Source: an uncultured Clostridia bacterium (lineage in GTDB: Bacteria; Bacillota; Clostridia; TANB77; CAG-508). From it: DNA of 44,465 nucleotides. The DNA lies in NCBI GenBank assembly GCA_944386695.1, contig CALXCB010000006.1, forward strand, positions 1-44,465. The letters run 5' to 3'. The notes beneath the pieces were generated by a model that worked only from the letters and a program-made list of their open reading frames with translations, ran no database searches and had not been told where the DNA came from. Positions within the stretch are counted from its first letter, which is position 1; every line of letters begins with the position of its first letter. Shown here piece by piece: positions 16,396 through 25,553 of this stretch. The position numbers and the translations under genes are program-made.

Positions 16396-18835
16396 ATGTT
16401 TCAAAACCTGAATGAATCAGAGAGAACAAAAGAGGAATTAGGAAACACAAAAAATATATTAGCCAATGTGATTTCGAAAAAGTATATTATTTTATATATA
16501 GTGACTTTAATGGTATCACAAGTATCTATGGGATATAGTGTTTCACCATTTAGTTTAGCAATAATTGCAGCAGCAATAAGTAATGAAATTCCAGTAATTG
16601 CAATAATTGTACTTGCATTAATAGGTAATGTAATTTCTGGTGGAATATCTACTATAATAAGTTTTGCACTTATATTATTACTATTTTTTGCGAGTTTTTT
16701 TATTAAAGAACCAAGATATAACGATTCAAGCAGAAACGAAAAAGTTATGCTTGCAAAGAGAATATTTTTATCAAGTTTAATTGTAAATGTAATCCAAGTA
16801 GCTATGAATCAAATATTAATATATGATTTATTAGTTGCAATATCTATGTCAATTATAATAGTTATATTTTATAAAATATTTGCAAATTCATTAGTGGTAA
16901 TTACTAATTATAATGATAAAATGGCATTTTCAATAGAAGAAGTTTTAGGAACAAGTTTACTTTTATCTATAGCACTTTGTTGTTTAGGAGACTTGAGTAT
17001 ATTTGGATTTTCAATAAGAAATGTCCTTTCAATATTTATAGTACTTGTACTTGGATGGAAAAATGGGATTCTTGTAGGAACTACAGCGCGGAGCTACAAT
17101 AGGAGTAACTTTAGGAATTATTGCAAATAACGAACCAGTTGTTGTTGCAGCATATGCAATATCAGGAATGATAGCAGGTATTTTAAATAGATTTGGAAAG
17201 CCAGGAGTAATAGGTGGATTTATTTTAGGAAATATAATTTTATCATATGTGGCAAATGGATTAGTAAGCAATTTAATTTTATTTAAAGAAATTTTAATTG
17301 CAGGAATAGCACTATTAGCAGTTCCAAAAAGTATAAATCTAAATATAGAAAGCATTCTTGGAAATAATAAATTTTTGCCAATAGGTTCAAATAGAGGATT
17401 AAATAAAAGTAAAGAAACAGTGGTGCAATTAAATAATGTTTCAAAAGTTGTAAAAGACATGGCAGATACTTATAAAAATGTTGCAGCAACAGTAGTTAAT
17501 GAAGAAGATATAAAAGAAAGAAATAAGCAAACTTTTATTGCAGAACTTTTAAATAATATTGATTATATGAAAGAAAATATTTTATATGATAATATTGAAA
17601 ATGTTGAAGGACCTATAGTAAATGAGATTTTTGATGAATTAATGAAAAAAGGATTTATAAGAGAAAAAGATTTATTAAAAATTCTAGCTAAGAATAATAA
17701 TTATGTTATAGGTTTTGGAGAGAATGAAGATAAGGTAGATAGAGATGTAGAGAAAATGACTAACACAATAAATGCAGCTTTTAGAGTAAGTAAAATGAAT
17801 TTTGTTTGGAGTGTAAGACTAAATGAAGAAAAGAAAAATTTTGAAACACAATTAAATGGAGTATCTAAAGCAATTTCTAATATTGCAGAAAATTTAGATG
17901 AAGAGATAGAAAATGAAGATGATAATTTAGATAAAAAAGAAGAGATTGTACAATTATTAAAACAAAAAGAAATTTTGGTACAAGATATCTCAATTAACAA
18001 AAAAGAGAATGAAAGATATAAAATAGAATTATATATAGAGAATAATGAAAAAGAGAATATAGGAAAGACAATATTAACGATATTAGAGAAGGTTTTAGAA
18101 GAAAAATTAATTGTACAAAGTGAAAAAGAAATCAAAAAAGAAAATATAATAAAATATGAAGTTGTATCAGATGATAAATATTTATTAGATCTAGCTCATA
18201 GTATAGCTATAAAAGATGGAGTTCCTGTATCTGGAGATAGTTTGGTGCAAACTAAATTAAAAGATGGCAAGTATTTAGTAGCTATAAGCGATGGTATGGG
18301 TTCTGGTGCAGAGGCTAGAAAAAGTAGTCAAATAGTAGTTTCAATGCTAAAAAGATTATTAAATTCTGGATTTGAAAGAGATACATCAGTTGATCTAATA
18401 AATTCAAGTTTATTAAATGTATCTGAAGATGTATTTGCAACCTTAGACATAGCAATAATAGATTTATATAGGGGTAACATAGAGTTTATAAAAAATGGGG
18501 CATGTCCTACATACATAAAAAATAATAGAAAAATACAAATAATAAAATCTCTTACTTTACCAACAGGAGTAGTAAAAGAAGCTCAAGCAGATGTTTTTGA
18601 CAAAGATATAGAATCTAATGATATAGTTGTAATGATAAGTGATGGTATTTTAGATTCTAATGTGGAATACAAAAACAAAGAGTTATGGGTTAAATATCTT
18701 TTAGAAGATATGGAAGTTTCAAACCCTCAAAAAATTGCAGATATTATTTTAAATGAGGCTATTGATAATTCATATGGAAAAGTAAAAGATGATATGAGTG
18801 TTATTGTGTGTAAATTTATAAAAAAGAATGATTAG
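16396..18835 (+). pseudogene. spoIIE: spoIIE, stage II sporulation phosphatase, interrupted by a one-base frameshift
   Basis: SpoIIE is a membrane PP2C phosphatase that dephosphorylates SpoIIAA to activate SigF in the forespore and also acts at the polar septum. The first part, from ATG 16396 behind AGAGGTGATA, encodes membrane helices and ends at 17130 after an out-of-frame tail. The second part is open to 18835 and carries the central domain and the C-terminal PP2C domain (SDGMGSGAEA, TGVV, ISDGILD, DDMSV). The frame changes at GCGCGG, 17086-17091; removing one base there restores GTTAGATIGVTLGI and a continuous protein of about 812 residues. This may be a sequencing or assembly error, a real mutation, or much less likely a programmed shift. 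Confidence 0.85.
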
Positions 18836-18918
18836 AAAATTTATAAAAAGGTGAATTGTAAGAAATATAATTCCAAGTTCATACCTAAAAATTTTTGAGA
18901 TTTGCATAAAAAAATAAC

Positions 18919-18957
18919 TGTCAAGTTTTATTGGAATAATTCCCATAAGACTTGACA
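18919..18957. terminator. Bidirectional terminator between spoIIE and the Rpn gene
   Basis: TGTCAAGTTTTATTGG at 18919-18934 pairs with CCCATAAGACTTGACA at 18942-18957, with two wobble positions. T-rich tracts follow on both strands (TATTTTTTATG on plus, TTATTTTTTTATG on minus), as expected between convergent genes. Confidence 0.8.
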
Positions 18958-18963
18958 TATTTT

Positions 18964-19821
18964 TTATGATTTAATTAATTTTTCTACTTCTTCTTTAGAT
19001 AATTCAGTAGCTTTAGCTATGTCTTCAATTTCCATTCCCATATTTAATAAATTTTGTACAATTGTTTCTAGAGTTTCTTGTTTACCCTCAATTTTCCCTT
19101 CAATTTTACCATCAATTTTACCCTCTTGTTTAGCAACAGTTAAAGCAGAGTGTTCTTCGAGTTCAGCCATTCTTTTTAATTCAGCAAGTCTCTTAACTTC
19201 AGCATCACCAGTCAAGACTTCATATTCTTCGAAAGCTTCTTTAATTTCTTTGTTTTCTTCTTTAGCCATTTCTAACAAATCACCCCTCTCCATATCCAGA
19301 AAACTAAGCCATTGATTTAATGTATCCGTCATATCTGGATTTTGATTTCTGAATTTATCTAATTCAATATAATAATATTTAACATCATTATTTATAGTGT
19401 GATCTTTATGAGTAGTAATAACTCTATCAGTATCAATCAGGTATTCTGGTAAATCAGTTAATGAATAATCTAATATTGCGATTATAATTACTTTTTTTAA
19501 ATCTTCAAAGTTCCTTCTTGGTTCAAGTTGCTCAACGATTTTTTTACTAGCATAAAAAGTTGTTCTTTTTTCTATATTTTTATTATCTTTGAGCTGCATT
19601 TCGATATTTACGATCTCTTCATTTTCTAAGATTACTTCAAGATCTAATACACCATATTTCATATCTCTAGTTAATTGTTCTAGTCTTACATCATGTAAAA
19701 CTTTTTTGATTTTAATTTTACGATTTAAGATAGCACTTAAAAAACTTTCTAAGTAATTTTCATGTCTGCTAAAGAAAGCTTTAAAAATGATATCATTTTT
19801 TAGTTTTAAAGTATTTGACAT
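18964..19821 (-). CDS. Rpn family recombination-promoting nuclease / putative transposase
   Basis: This 285-residue protein belongs to the PD-(D/E)XK 'Rpn'/PDDEXK_2 family, whose E. coli members are nucleases that stimulate RecA-independent recombination. The N-terminus NDIIFKAFFSRHENYLESFLSAIL is typical. Candidate catalytic residues are Asp60 in GVLDLEV and Glu74-x-Gln76 in NIEMQ. The C-terminal part is charged and contains a short tandem repeat of the unit (I)DGK/IEGK at about residues 234-246, then a helical tail DIAKATELSKEEVEKLI as in many family members. It starts at 19821 behind GGAGGTAATA and has its own near-perfect promoter. It converges on spoIIE. No terminal inverted repeats were seen. 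Confidence 0.88.
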   Translation of the reverse strand: MSNTLKLKNDIIFKAFFSRHENYLESFLSAILNRKIKIKKVLHDVRLEQLTRDMKYGVLDLEVILENEEIVNIEMQLKDNKNIEKRTTFYASKKIVEQLEPRRNFEDLKKVIIIAILDYSLTDLPEYLIDTDRVITTHKDHTINNDVKYYYIELDKFRNQNPDMTDTLNQWLSFLDMERGDLLEMAKEENKEIKEAFEEYEVLTGDAEVKRLAELKRMAELEEHSALTVAKQEGKIDGKIEGKIEGKQETLETIVQNLLNMGMEIEDIAKATELSKEEVEKLIKS

Positions 19822-19938
19822 TTATTACCTCCTATTATATTTGATTTAATTATAAAAATCAATGATTTATATGAAAAATTTAAAAAAACATGAAATAAAA
19901 CAAAACTAAAATATAGTATTTCGTGAACTATAATCGAT

Positions 19939-19967
19939 ATTTTATAATTAAATTCATATTTTGTCAA
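19939..19967 (-). promoter_or_regulatory. SigA-type promoter for the Rpn gene
   Basis: On the minus strand, consensus TTGACA (19967-19962) and TAAAAT (19944-19939) are spaced 17 bp. The leader is about 110 bases, A/T-rich, with no evident structure. Confidence 0.75.
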
Positions 19968-19988
19968 GAAAAAAATATCGACAAAATA
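19957..19988. promoter_or_regulatory. Inverted repeat over the Rpn -35, resembling paired Spo0A boxes
   Basis: TATTTTGTC (19957-19965) and GACAAAATA (19980-19988) are perfect inverted arms with a 14-bp spacer. Each half contains an eight-of-nine match to the Spo0A box TTTGTCRAA (TTTGTCAAG at 19960-19968; TTTGTCGAT on the minus strand at 19985-19977). Covering the -35, it would suit a repressor. Confidence 0.4.
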
Positions 19989-20059
19989 CGACTTTAAGAC
20001 TAAATATTTATGGGAGTAAAAAAGAAAATGAATAATTTAAGTATAAAATACATATATTA

Positions 20060-20097
20060 ATTACGAAAAAGTTCCGTAAACGGAAAAAATTCGTAAT
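20060..20097. repeat. 38-bp palindromic repeat, copy 1
   Basis: Outer arms ATTACGAA (20060-20067) and TTCGTAAT (20090-20097) enclose an inner palindrome TTCCGT/ACGGAA (20072-20077, 20080-20085). It ends 5 bp upstream of the -35 of the AAA+ ATPase gene. It differs from copy 2 at one position. The rest of the 363-bp gap from 19822 holds the Rpn promoter and A/T-rich sequence. Confidence 0.9.
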
Positions 20098-20102
20098 AAA
20101 AA

Positions 20103-20132
20103 TTGACTAAAAACTCAATATTATGGTATAAT
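20103..20132 (+). promoter_or_regulatory. Promoter of the AAA+/DUF4143 gene
   Basis: TTGACT (20103-20108) and TATAAT (20127-20132) are spaced 18 bp, with TGG before the -10 (extended -10). The promoter lies exactly between two copies of the 38-bp palindrome. Confidence 0.75.
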
Positions 20133-20133
20133 T

Positions 20134-20171
20134 ATTACGAAAAAGTTCCGCAAACGGAAAAAATTCGTAAT
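20134..20171. repeat. 38-bp palindromic repeat, copy 2
   Basis: It is identical to copy 1 except C at 20151 in place of T. It starts 2 bp after the -10 and ends right before the Shine-Dalgarno GGAGG at 20172-20176. The predicted transcription start (about 20139) falls inside the left arm, which favours a DNA operator over an RNA hairpin. Confidence 0.9.
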
Positions 20172-20184
20172 GGAGGTTGTTGAT

Positions 20185-21429
20185 ATGGAAATAAAAAGAG
20201 ATTATTATTTAAAAGAACTTATAGATAGGATAGACAATCAGCTAATAAAAATAATAACAGGAATTAGAAGGTGTGGCAAATCATATCTATTAAATGTAAT
20301 ATTTAAAAATTATCTTATAAACCAGGGGATAGATGAAGAGCATATACTACAATTGAGTTTAGATGAAAATAAAAACAAAAAATATTTAGATCCAGATGTA
20401 CTAGACGGATATATAAGAAGCTTAATTAAAGATAAAAATAAATACTATATATTATTAGATGAAATACAAGAAATAAAAGATTTTGAATCAGTTCTAATTG
20501 GGTTTATGCATATAAGCAATGTAGATATTTATGTGACAGGAAGTAACTCTAAATTTTTGTCATCAGATATTGTAACAGAATTTAGAGGAAGAGGTGATGA
20601 AATAAGAGTATATCCTTTATCATTTGCAGAATTCTATTCAGTATATGATGATTCTTACGAAATAGCATTAAGCGAATATTACACTTATGGAGGATTACCT
20701 TTGACAGTACTAGCCAAGACAGACAATGCCAAAATAAATTATCTAAAAATGCAAAGAGACAATGTATATATTAATGATATTGTTGATAGAAATAAAGTTC
20801 AAAATAAAGAAGAGCTAGAAATTTTAACACAAATTATAGCCTCTGATGTAGGTTGTCTTACTAATCCATTAAAATTATCAAATAATTTTAAAGAAAGAGA
20901 CAAGACATCTACTATGACAGATAAAACCATATATAATTATTTGGGATATTTACAGGATGCTTTTATGATAGAAAAAGCAAGAAGATTTGATGTTCGAAGA
21001 AAAAAGTTTATTGAAACACCGCAAAAATATTATTTTACAGATATGGGAATTAGAAATTCATTTTTAGACTTTAGGCAAAGTGAAGAAATATCACATACAA
21101 TGGAAAATGTTATTTACATTGAACTAAAAAAGCGTGGATATAATGTTGATGTTGGTTCTGTTGAAATACGTGAAGGCAATGCAAAAAAACAATTAGAAAT
21201 TGATTTTGTTGCTAATAAGGGAAATAATAAAATTTATATTCAGTCAGCTCTTGAAATGAAAACAGCAGAAAAAGTAAAGCAAGAGCAAAAATCATTGCTA
21301 AATGTAAATGATTTCTTTAAGAAAATAATAATAGTTGGTGACAATATTAAAAGATCTCGCTATGATAATGGAATTATATTAATGAGTATATATGATTTTC
21401 TTTTAGATGCTAATAGTTTAGAGTATTAA
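20185..21429 (+). CDS. AAA+ ATPase with DUF4143 (PD-(D/E)XK-like) C-terminal domain
   Basis: This 414-residue protein has an N-terminal AAA+ ATPase: Walker A GIRRCGKS (Lys32), Walker B YYILLDEIQ near 90, sensor VTGSNS near 120, and RGRGDEIRVYPLSFAEFY after it. The C-terminal DUF4143 region ends in a nuclease-like fold (EIDFVANKGNNKIYIQSA near 335-355), where acidic residues and Gln resemble a PD-(D/E)XK site. This family is abundant and often multi-copy in gut bacteria, with no settled function. ATG 20185 is preferred over ATG 20170 because GGAGG ends 8 bases before it. The gene stands alone behind its own palindrome-flanked promoter, beside the Rpn gene. Confidence 0.9.
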   Translation: MEIKRDYYLKELIDRIDNQLIKIITGIRRCGKSYLLNVIFKNYLINQGIDEEHILQLSLDENKNKKYLDPDVLDGYIRSLIKDKNKYYILLDEIQEIKDFESVLIGFMHISNVDIYVTGSNSKFLSSDIVTEFRGRGDEIRVYPLSFAEFYSVYDDSYEIALSEYYTYGGLPLTVLAKTDNAKINYLKMQRDNVYINDIVDRNKVQNKEELEILTQIIASDVGCLTNPLKLSNNFKERDKTSTMTDKTIYNYLGYLQDAFMIEKARRFDVRRKKFIETPQKYYFTDMGIRNSFLDFRQSEEISHTMENVIYIELKKRGYNVDVGSVEIREGNAKKQLEIDFVANKGNNKIYIQSALEMKTAEKVKQEQKSLLNVNDFFKKIIIVGDNIKRSRYDNGIILMSIYDFLLDANSLEY

Positions 21430-21513
21430 AAAGTAGTAATTGTTTTTGATAAAATCAGTCTTGAAGTACAGTAGAATATCAAAAGGTGTATATGCAAATT
21501 ATTTTGAAAGATA

Positions 21514-21542
21514 TTGATATTTTCCAAAAATTGTATTATAAT
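21514..21542 (+). promoter_or_regulatory. SigA-type promoter of metG
   Basis: TTGATA (21514-21519) and TATAAT (21537-21542) are spaced 17 bp. The leader is only about 27 bases, too short for a T-box riboswitch. Confidence 0.75.
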
Positions 21543-21575
21543 GTAACATATTAAAAAGGAGAGAGGAGATAGCTA

Positions 21576-23150
21576 ATGAGCAAAAAATATTATGTGACAA
21601 CACCAATATATTATCCAAGTGGAAAATTTCATATTGGAACAGCATACACAACAGTTTTAGCAGATACAATGAAAAGATATAAAAAACTAAGAGGATATGA
21701 CACATATATGTTAACTGGAACTGATGAGCATGGTCAAAAAATACAAAAAATTGCCCAAGAGAAAGATATGAAACCACAAGAGTATGTGGATAAAGAAGCA
21801 GAAGATGCTAAAAAATTATGGGATTTTATGGATATACAGTATGATGACTTTATAAGAACAACAGAACCAAGACATCAAGACATTGCTCAAAAAATATTTG
21901 ATAAATTAATGGAACAAGGAGATATATACAAAGGAGAATATGAAGGTTGGTATTGTATACCTTGTGAAAGCTATTTTACAAAAACACAATTAGTTGATGG
22001 AAAGTGTCCAGATTGTGGAAGAGATGTAAAATTAATGAAAGAAGAAAGCTATTTCTTCAATATGAAAAAATATGTTCCAAGATTGCTAAAATATTATGAA
22101 GAACATCCAGACTTTATAAAACCAGACTATAGAAAACATGAAATGATAAATAATTTTATAAAACCAGGATTAGAGGATTTATGTGTAAGTAGAACTTCAT
22201 TTGATTGGGGAATACCAGTTTTAAAAGATCCAAAACACATAATTTATGTATGGCTAGATGCCCTAGTAAATTATATTACAGCATTAGGATATATGACAGA
22301 AAAAGATGAATTGTTTAAAAAATACTGGCCAGCAGATTTGCAAATTGTAGGTAAAGATATAGCAAGATTTCATCTAATTTATTGGCCAATATTTTTAATG
22401 GCATTAGATTTACCACTTCCAAAACAAATATTAGTCCATAACTGGTATATGATGAAAGATGGTAAAATGTCAAAATCAAAAGGAAATGTTATATATCCGG
22501 AACTATTGGTAAATCGTTATGGTTTAGATGCTACACGTTATTTTCTACTTCGAGAATTACCAACATCAACTGATGGAGTATTTTCACCAGAAGGATTTGT
22601 AGAAAGATATAATGTAGATTTATCAAATGATTTGGGAAATCTATTAAATAGAACAATTGCTATGTGTAATAAATATTTTGGAGGACAAGTACCAAAATAT
22701 AACGGACACAAAAATGATGTAGATGAAGAAATAGAAACATTTGCAAAAGAAGTTACAACAAAATTTGAACAAAAAATTGATAATCTTGAAATTGCAAATT
22801 CATTACAAGAAATTTGGAATTTAGTTTCTAGAACAAATAAATACATAGATGAAACAGAGCCTTGGGTTTTAGCCAAAGGAAAAGATAAAGAAAAGTTAGA
22901 AGCTTGTATATATCATCTAATAGAAAATTTAAGAAGAATAGCAATTTTAATAAATCCTTTTATGACAGCAACATCTGAAAAAATGTTTAAACAACTCGGA
23001 ATTGAAAAAGAAGAATTAAAAACATGGGAAAGTCTAGAAAACTATAACGAAATTGAAGATACTAAAGTAATAGAAAAAGGCGAGCCTTTATTTATGAGAT
23101 TAAATTCAGAAGAAGAAATTGAATATATAAAAAAAGAAATGAAAAAATAA
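21576..23150 (+). CDS. metG: Methionyl-tRNA synthetase
   Basis: MetRS charges tRNA-Met with methionine. The class I core is clear: PIYYPSGKFHIGTAYTT near residue 9 (HIGH-like motif HIGT), a zinc-binding insert with CIPC and CPDC near 127-148, the KMSKSKGNV loop near 296, and the helical anticodon domain with TEPWVLAK near 430. The protein has 524 residues and ends after the anticodon domain, without the C-terminal Trbp111-like tRNA-binding domain found in longer Bacillus enzymes (about 660). The start follows GGAGAGAGGAG. A separate tRNA-binding protein may be encoded elsewhere. Confidence 0.96.
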   Translation: MSKKYYVTTPIYYPSGKFHIGTAYTTVLADTMKRYKKLRGYDTYMLTGTDEHGQKIQKIAQEKDMKPQEYVDKEAEDAKKLWDFMDIQYDDFIRTTEPRHQDIAQKIFDKLMEQGDIYKGEYEGWYCIPCESYFTKTQLVDGKCPDCGRDVKLMKEESYFFNMKKYVPRLLKYYEEHPDFIKPDYRKHEMINNFIKPGLEDLCVSRTSFDWGIPVLKDPKHIIYVWLDALVNYITALGYMTEKDELFKKYWPADLQIVGKDIARFHLIYWPIFLMALDLPLPKQILVHNWYMMKDGKMSKSKGNVIYPELLVNRYGLDATRYFLLRELPTSTDGVFSPEGFVERYNVDLSNDLGNLLNRTIAMCNKYFGGQVPKYNGHKNDVDEEIETFAKEVTTKFEQKIDNLEIANSLQEIWNLVSRTNKYIDETEPWVLAKGKDKEKLEACIYHLIENLRRIAILINPFMTATSEKMFKQLGIEKEELKTWESLENYNEIEDTKVIEKGEPLFMRLNSEEEIEYIKKEMKK

Positions 23151-23177
23151 ATAACATAAAGAGAGGATGTAAAAAAA

Positions 23178-25472
23178 TTGCCTAGAAAAAAGAAAATAGA
23201 TATAGATTTAAAAATACAAGAAAAAATAGATTATATAGGACTTGATTTAGACAAATTGCCAAAATCGTTAAAACAATATACAGATTTAAATTTTAGAACA
23301 TTAAAAGGATATGATGAAAAAAAATATAAACAATATAGATTTGTGAATATAAATGACATAGAAATTTTACTTACTCCAACACATAGGATAGATCCAATAA
23401 AAGAAAAATATGAGCAAGCGGCTCCATTATGTATTTATTTGGACTCAAAAAATGAAGAAAATATATTATATTATACTAAATTTTTAACCATGTTAAGAAG
23501 GGTAAGTATATCACAAATCGAAGAAATAGAAGAAGAACAGAAAAAATTATCAAAGGGAATTCCATTTAAAGTAAAATTTAAAGGAAACTATTTATGGCAA
23601 ATATATTATTCAGAAGTATCTGACAAATATTTTATGCTTGTTCCGACCGAGGACTCTGACTATTCTACATTTTTCTATCTTTTAAAGAAAAAAATAGAGG
23701 GAAAGAAAAATGAAAAAATCTTTGTTCCGATAAGTTTAGCAGAATATGAGGGAGGTATATTAAAAAAGCAAGAAATAAAAGACTTAGAAAATTATCTATG
23801 GTTATTTACTAAAGACTATCCTTCAATATATGAGGTATGGAATAAAAAGGAAGAAGTAAGTTTAAATATTGTTGGTGAAACAGAAATTTATAATAAGATA
23901 AAAACATTATATAAGGTAAAGCTTAAAACACCTAAAGAAGGAGCAAAATTTTATAAATTACTTAAGGCTCTGTTTATTTTAGAAACAGAATTACCACATT
24001 ATTATAAATTTACCACAAATATAGATGAGAGTGCAGAACTTAACTTTTATTTAGAAAATTCGCATATTAAGTATGAAATTTTGCCAGAATTTATAATGCA
24101 GCAATATCTAAAATCAGTAAGTTTAAAAAATAAAACAATAGATGATTTAGAAGAATTAAATGAAAAGCTTGAGAATTTAAAAAAAGAATCAGATGAATTA
24201 GAAAAAGAATATGTAACTAAGGAAAAGCAAATAAGTACATTTTTAGAATGCAAAAAAACTTTTTTTGGGAAAGTAAAGTATTTCTTTAAATTAGGTAAAA
24301 ATGCAAAATCAAAATCAGAAATAAAAGAAAAAATAAAAGAAAGACCAAAAAGAGAAAAAACAAAACCAAAAAGAGAAAAATTTAAATTAGAACAAAGAAA
24401 TTATACTCTTTATGAGTTAGAAGAAAGCTTTAAAGAATTGGCTGAAAAAGAAGAACAAGCTAAAAATATTGTAATGGATATAAATGCATTAAAATTAAAA
24501 AATAAAAATTTAAAAAAGAAAATCGAAAATGCAAGTAATTACATAGAAGAAATCAATAAACATAAAAAAAGTATTTTTGAATTTTGGAAATATTCTAATA
24601 AAGATGCGGTAGCGGAACTAGATGAAGGAGAAGAAGAAGAATTTAATGTAAAGAAAATCGAAAAAGTTTTTAATTTTGAAGAAGATTTTGAAGAATTTGG
24701 AAATAAAGCAGATAAATCTCAAAGAAGTAAATTAACAGATTCTGAATTAGAAAGTTGTTTTATTGCAAGTACAGAACTTATTGATTTGCTAAATAGAATA
24801 AAATTAAAAGTAGCAGAAAATAAAGAAATTTCAGAAGAATTGAAAAGGTTGAAAATAGCTAAAGAAAAAGGAAGAAGACCAGAGGACGATGATGAAGAAG
24901 AGTTCAATATATTTGGAAAAATAAAACAAACAAATAATATAGAGAGGACACTTGGAAATAAAACTCATAGGGAGCAGCCAAGAGATAAATTTGAGATACT
25001 TGAAATAAAAAAAGGAAGTAAAGGTATAGAATTAAAAAAGCAATTGGAAAAAGTTTTAAAAGATATAAAAACAGCAATAAAAAAGAATGCTTTAGAAGAA
25101 GATTTGTATGTATATAAAGCGACCACAGATCAATTAGAATTTAATACTTTAGAACAAGTATCTATGGATGTTAAAGAAGAATTAGAACAATTCTTAAATA
25201 CAGATAAAATTAGAAGTAAGATTTATTTATATAAAATTAAGTTACCAAAAGAAACAAATTATATAGCATTTACAAATATTATATTTTTTGATAATAAAAA
25301 TATGACATTACCTTTAGGAATGAATTTATCTTCAAAGATTTTAGTCGATTTATCTAAATTAAATATTAATGAAAAAAACACAAGAGAATTAAATAAATTG
25401 CAATTTGAAGAAGAAGATAATGACTTTTCAAAATTTATAGTAAAAAATATAGAGTTAGTTGAAATAAAATAA
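23178..25472 (+). CDS. Large lysine/glutamate-rich coiled-coil protein of unknown function
   Basis: I do not recognise this 764-residue protein. The start is TTG 23178 behind GAGAGGATG. No signal peptide or membrane segment is seen. The N-terminal third (residues 1-300) looks globular, with mixed helices and strands and aromatic residues. Residues about 315-480 are strongly coiled-coil, with a basic patch (KERPKREKTKPKREK) near 395. An acidic low-complexity stretch (DEGEEEEF near 485; EDDDEEEF near 575) follows, then a C-terminal globular region (630-764). It starts 27 bases after metG and is probably co-transcribed. It may be a lineage-specific cytoplasmic scaffold or nucleic-acid-binding protein. 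Confidence 0.7.
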   Translation: MPRKKKIDIDLKIQEKIDYIGLDLDKLPKSLKQYTDLNFRTLKGYDEKKYKQYRFVNINDIEILLTPTHRIDPIKEKYEQAAPLCIYLDSKNEENILYYTKFLTMLRRVSISQIEEIEEEQKKLSKGIPFKVKFKGNYLWQIYYSEVSDKYFMLVPTEDSDYSTFFYLLKKKIEGKKNEKIFVPISLAEYEGGILKKQEIKDLENYLWLFTKDYPSIYEVWNKKEEVSLNIVGETEIYNKIKTLYKVKLKTPKEGAKFYKLLKALFILETELPHYYKFTTNIDESAELNFYLENSHIKYEILPEFIMQQYLKSVSLKNKTIDDLEELNEKLENLKKESDELEKEYVTKEKQISTFLECKKTFFGKVKYFFKLGKNAKSKSEIKEKIKERPKREKTKPKREKFKLEQRNYTLYELEESFKELAEKEEQAKNIVMDINALKLKNKNLKKKIENASNYIEEINKHKKSIFEFWKYSNKDAVAELDEGEEEEFNVKKIEKVFNFEEDFEEFGNKADKSQRSKLTDSELESCFIASTELIDLLNRIKLKVAENKEISEELKRLKIAKEKGRRPEDDDEEEFNIFGKIKQTNNIERTLGNKTHREQPRDKFEILEIKKGSKGIELKKQLEKVLKDIKTAIKKNALEEDLYVYKATTDQLEFNTLEQVSMDVKEELEQFLNTDKIRSKIYLYKIKLPKETNYIAFTNIIFFDNKNMTLPLGMNLSSKILVDLSKLNINEKNTRELNKLQFEEEDNDFSKFIVKNIELVEIK

Positions 25473-25506
25473 AAATAAAAATTAAACTTAAATACTTAAG
25501 GTATAG

Positions 25507-25553
25507 AAGGGAGGGAGCTTAGTTAGTAGCAAAAGCTAACATAAGCTATAAAA
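25507..25553 (+). promoter_or_regulatory. hrcA ribosome site with a hairpin between Shine-Dalgarno and start codon
   Basis: AAGGGAGGG (25507-25515) is the only strong Shine-Dalgarno before hrcA, yet lies about 38 bases from ATG 25554. The intervening AGCTTAGTTAG (25516-25526) and CTAACATAAGCT (25536-25547) pair with one bulge. If folded, this brings the Shine-Dalgarno to within about 6 bases (25548-25553) of the ATG. An in-frame TAA just upstream rules out an earlier start. Confidence 0.55.

Noticed and set aside
19019..19315. 98-codon plus-strand frame rich in Ser and Pro within the Rpn gene
   Set aside because: It is a shadow of the repeated IEGK/DGK codons of the minus-strand gene.
20060..20171. 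CRISPR array
   Set aside because: There are only two repeats, the interval is a promoter rather than a spacer, and no cas genes are in the window.
21430..21575. T-box riboswitch before metG
   Set aside because: The predicted leader is about 27 bases and has no T-box or specifier features.
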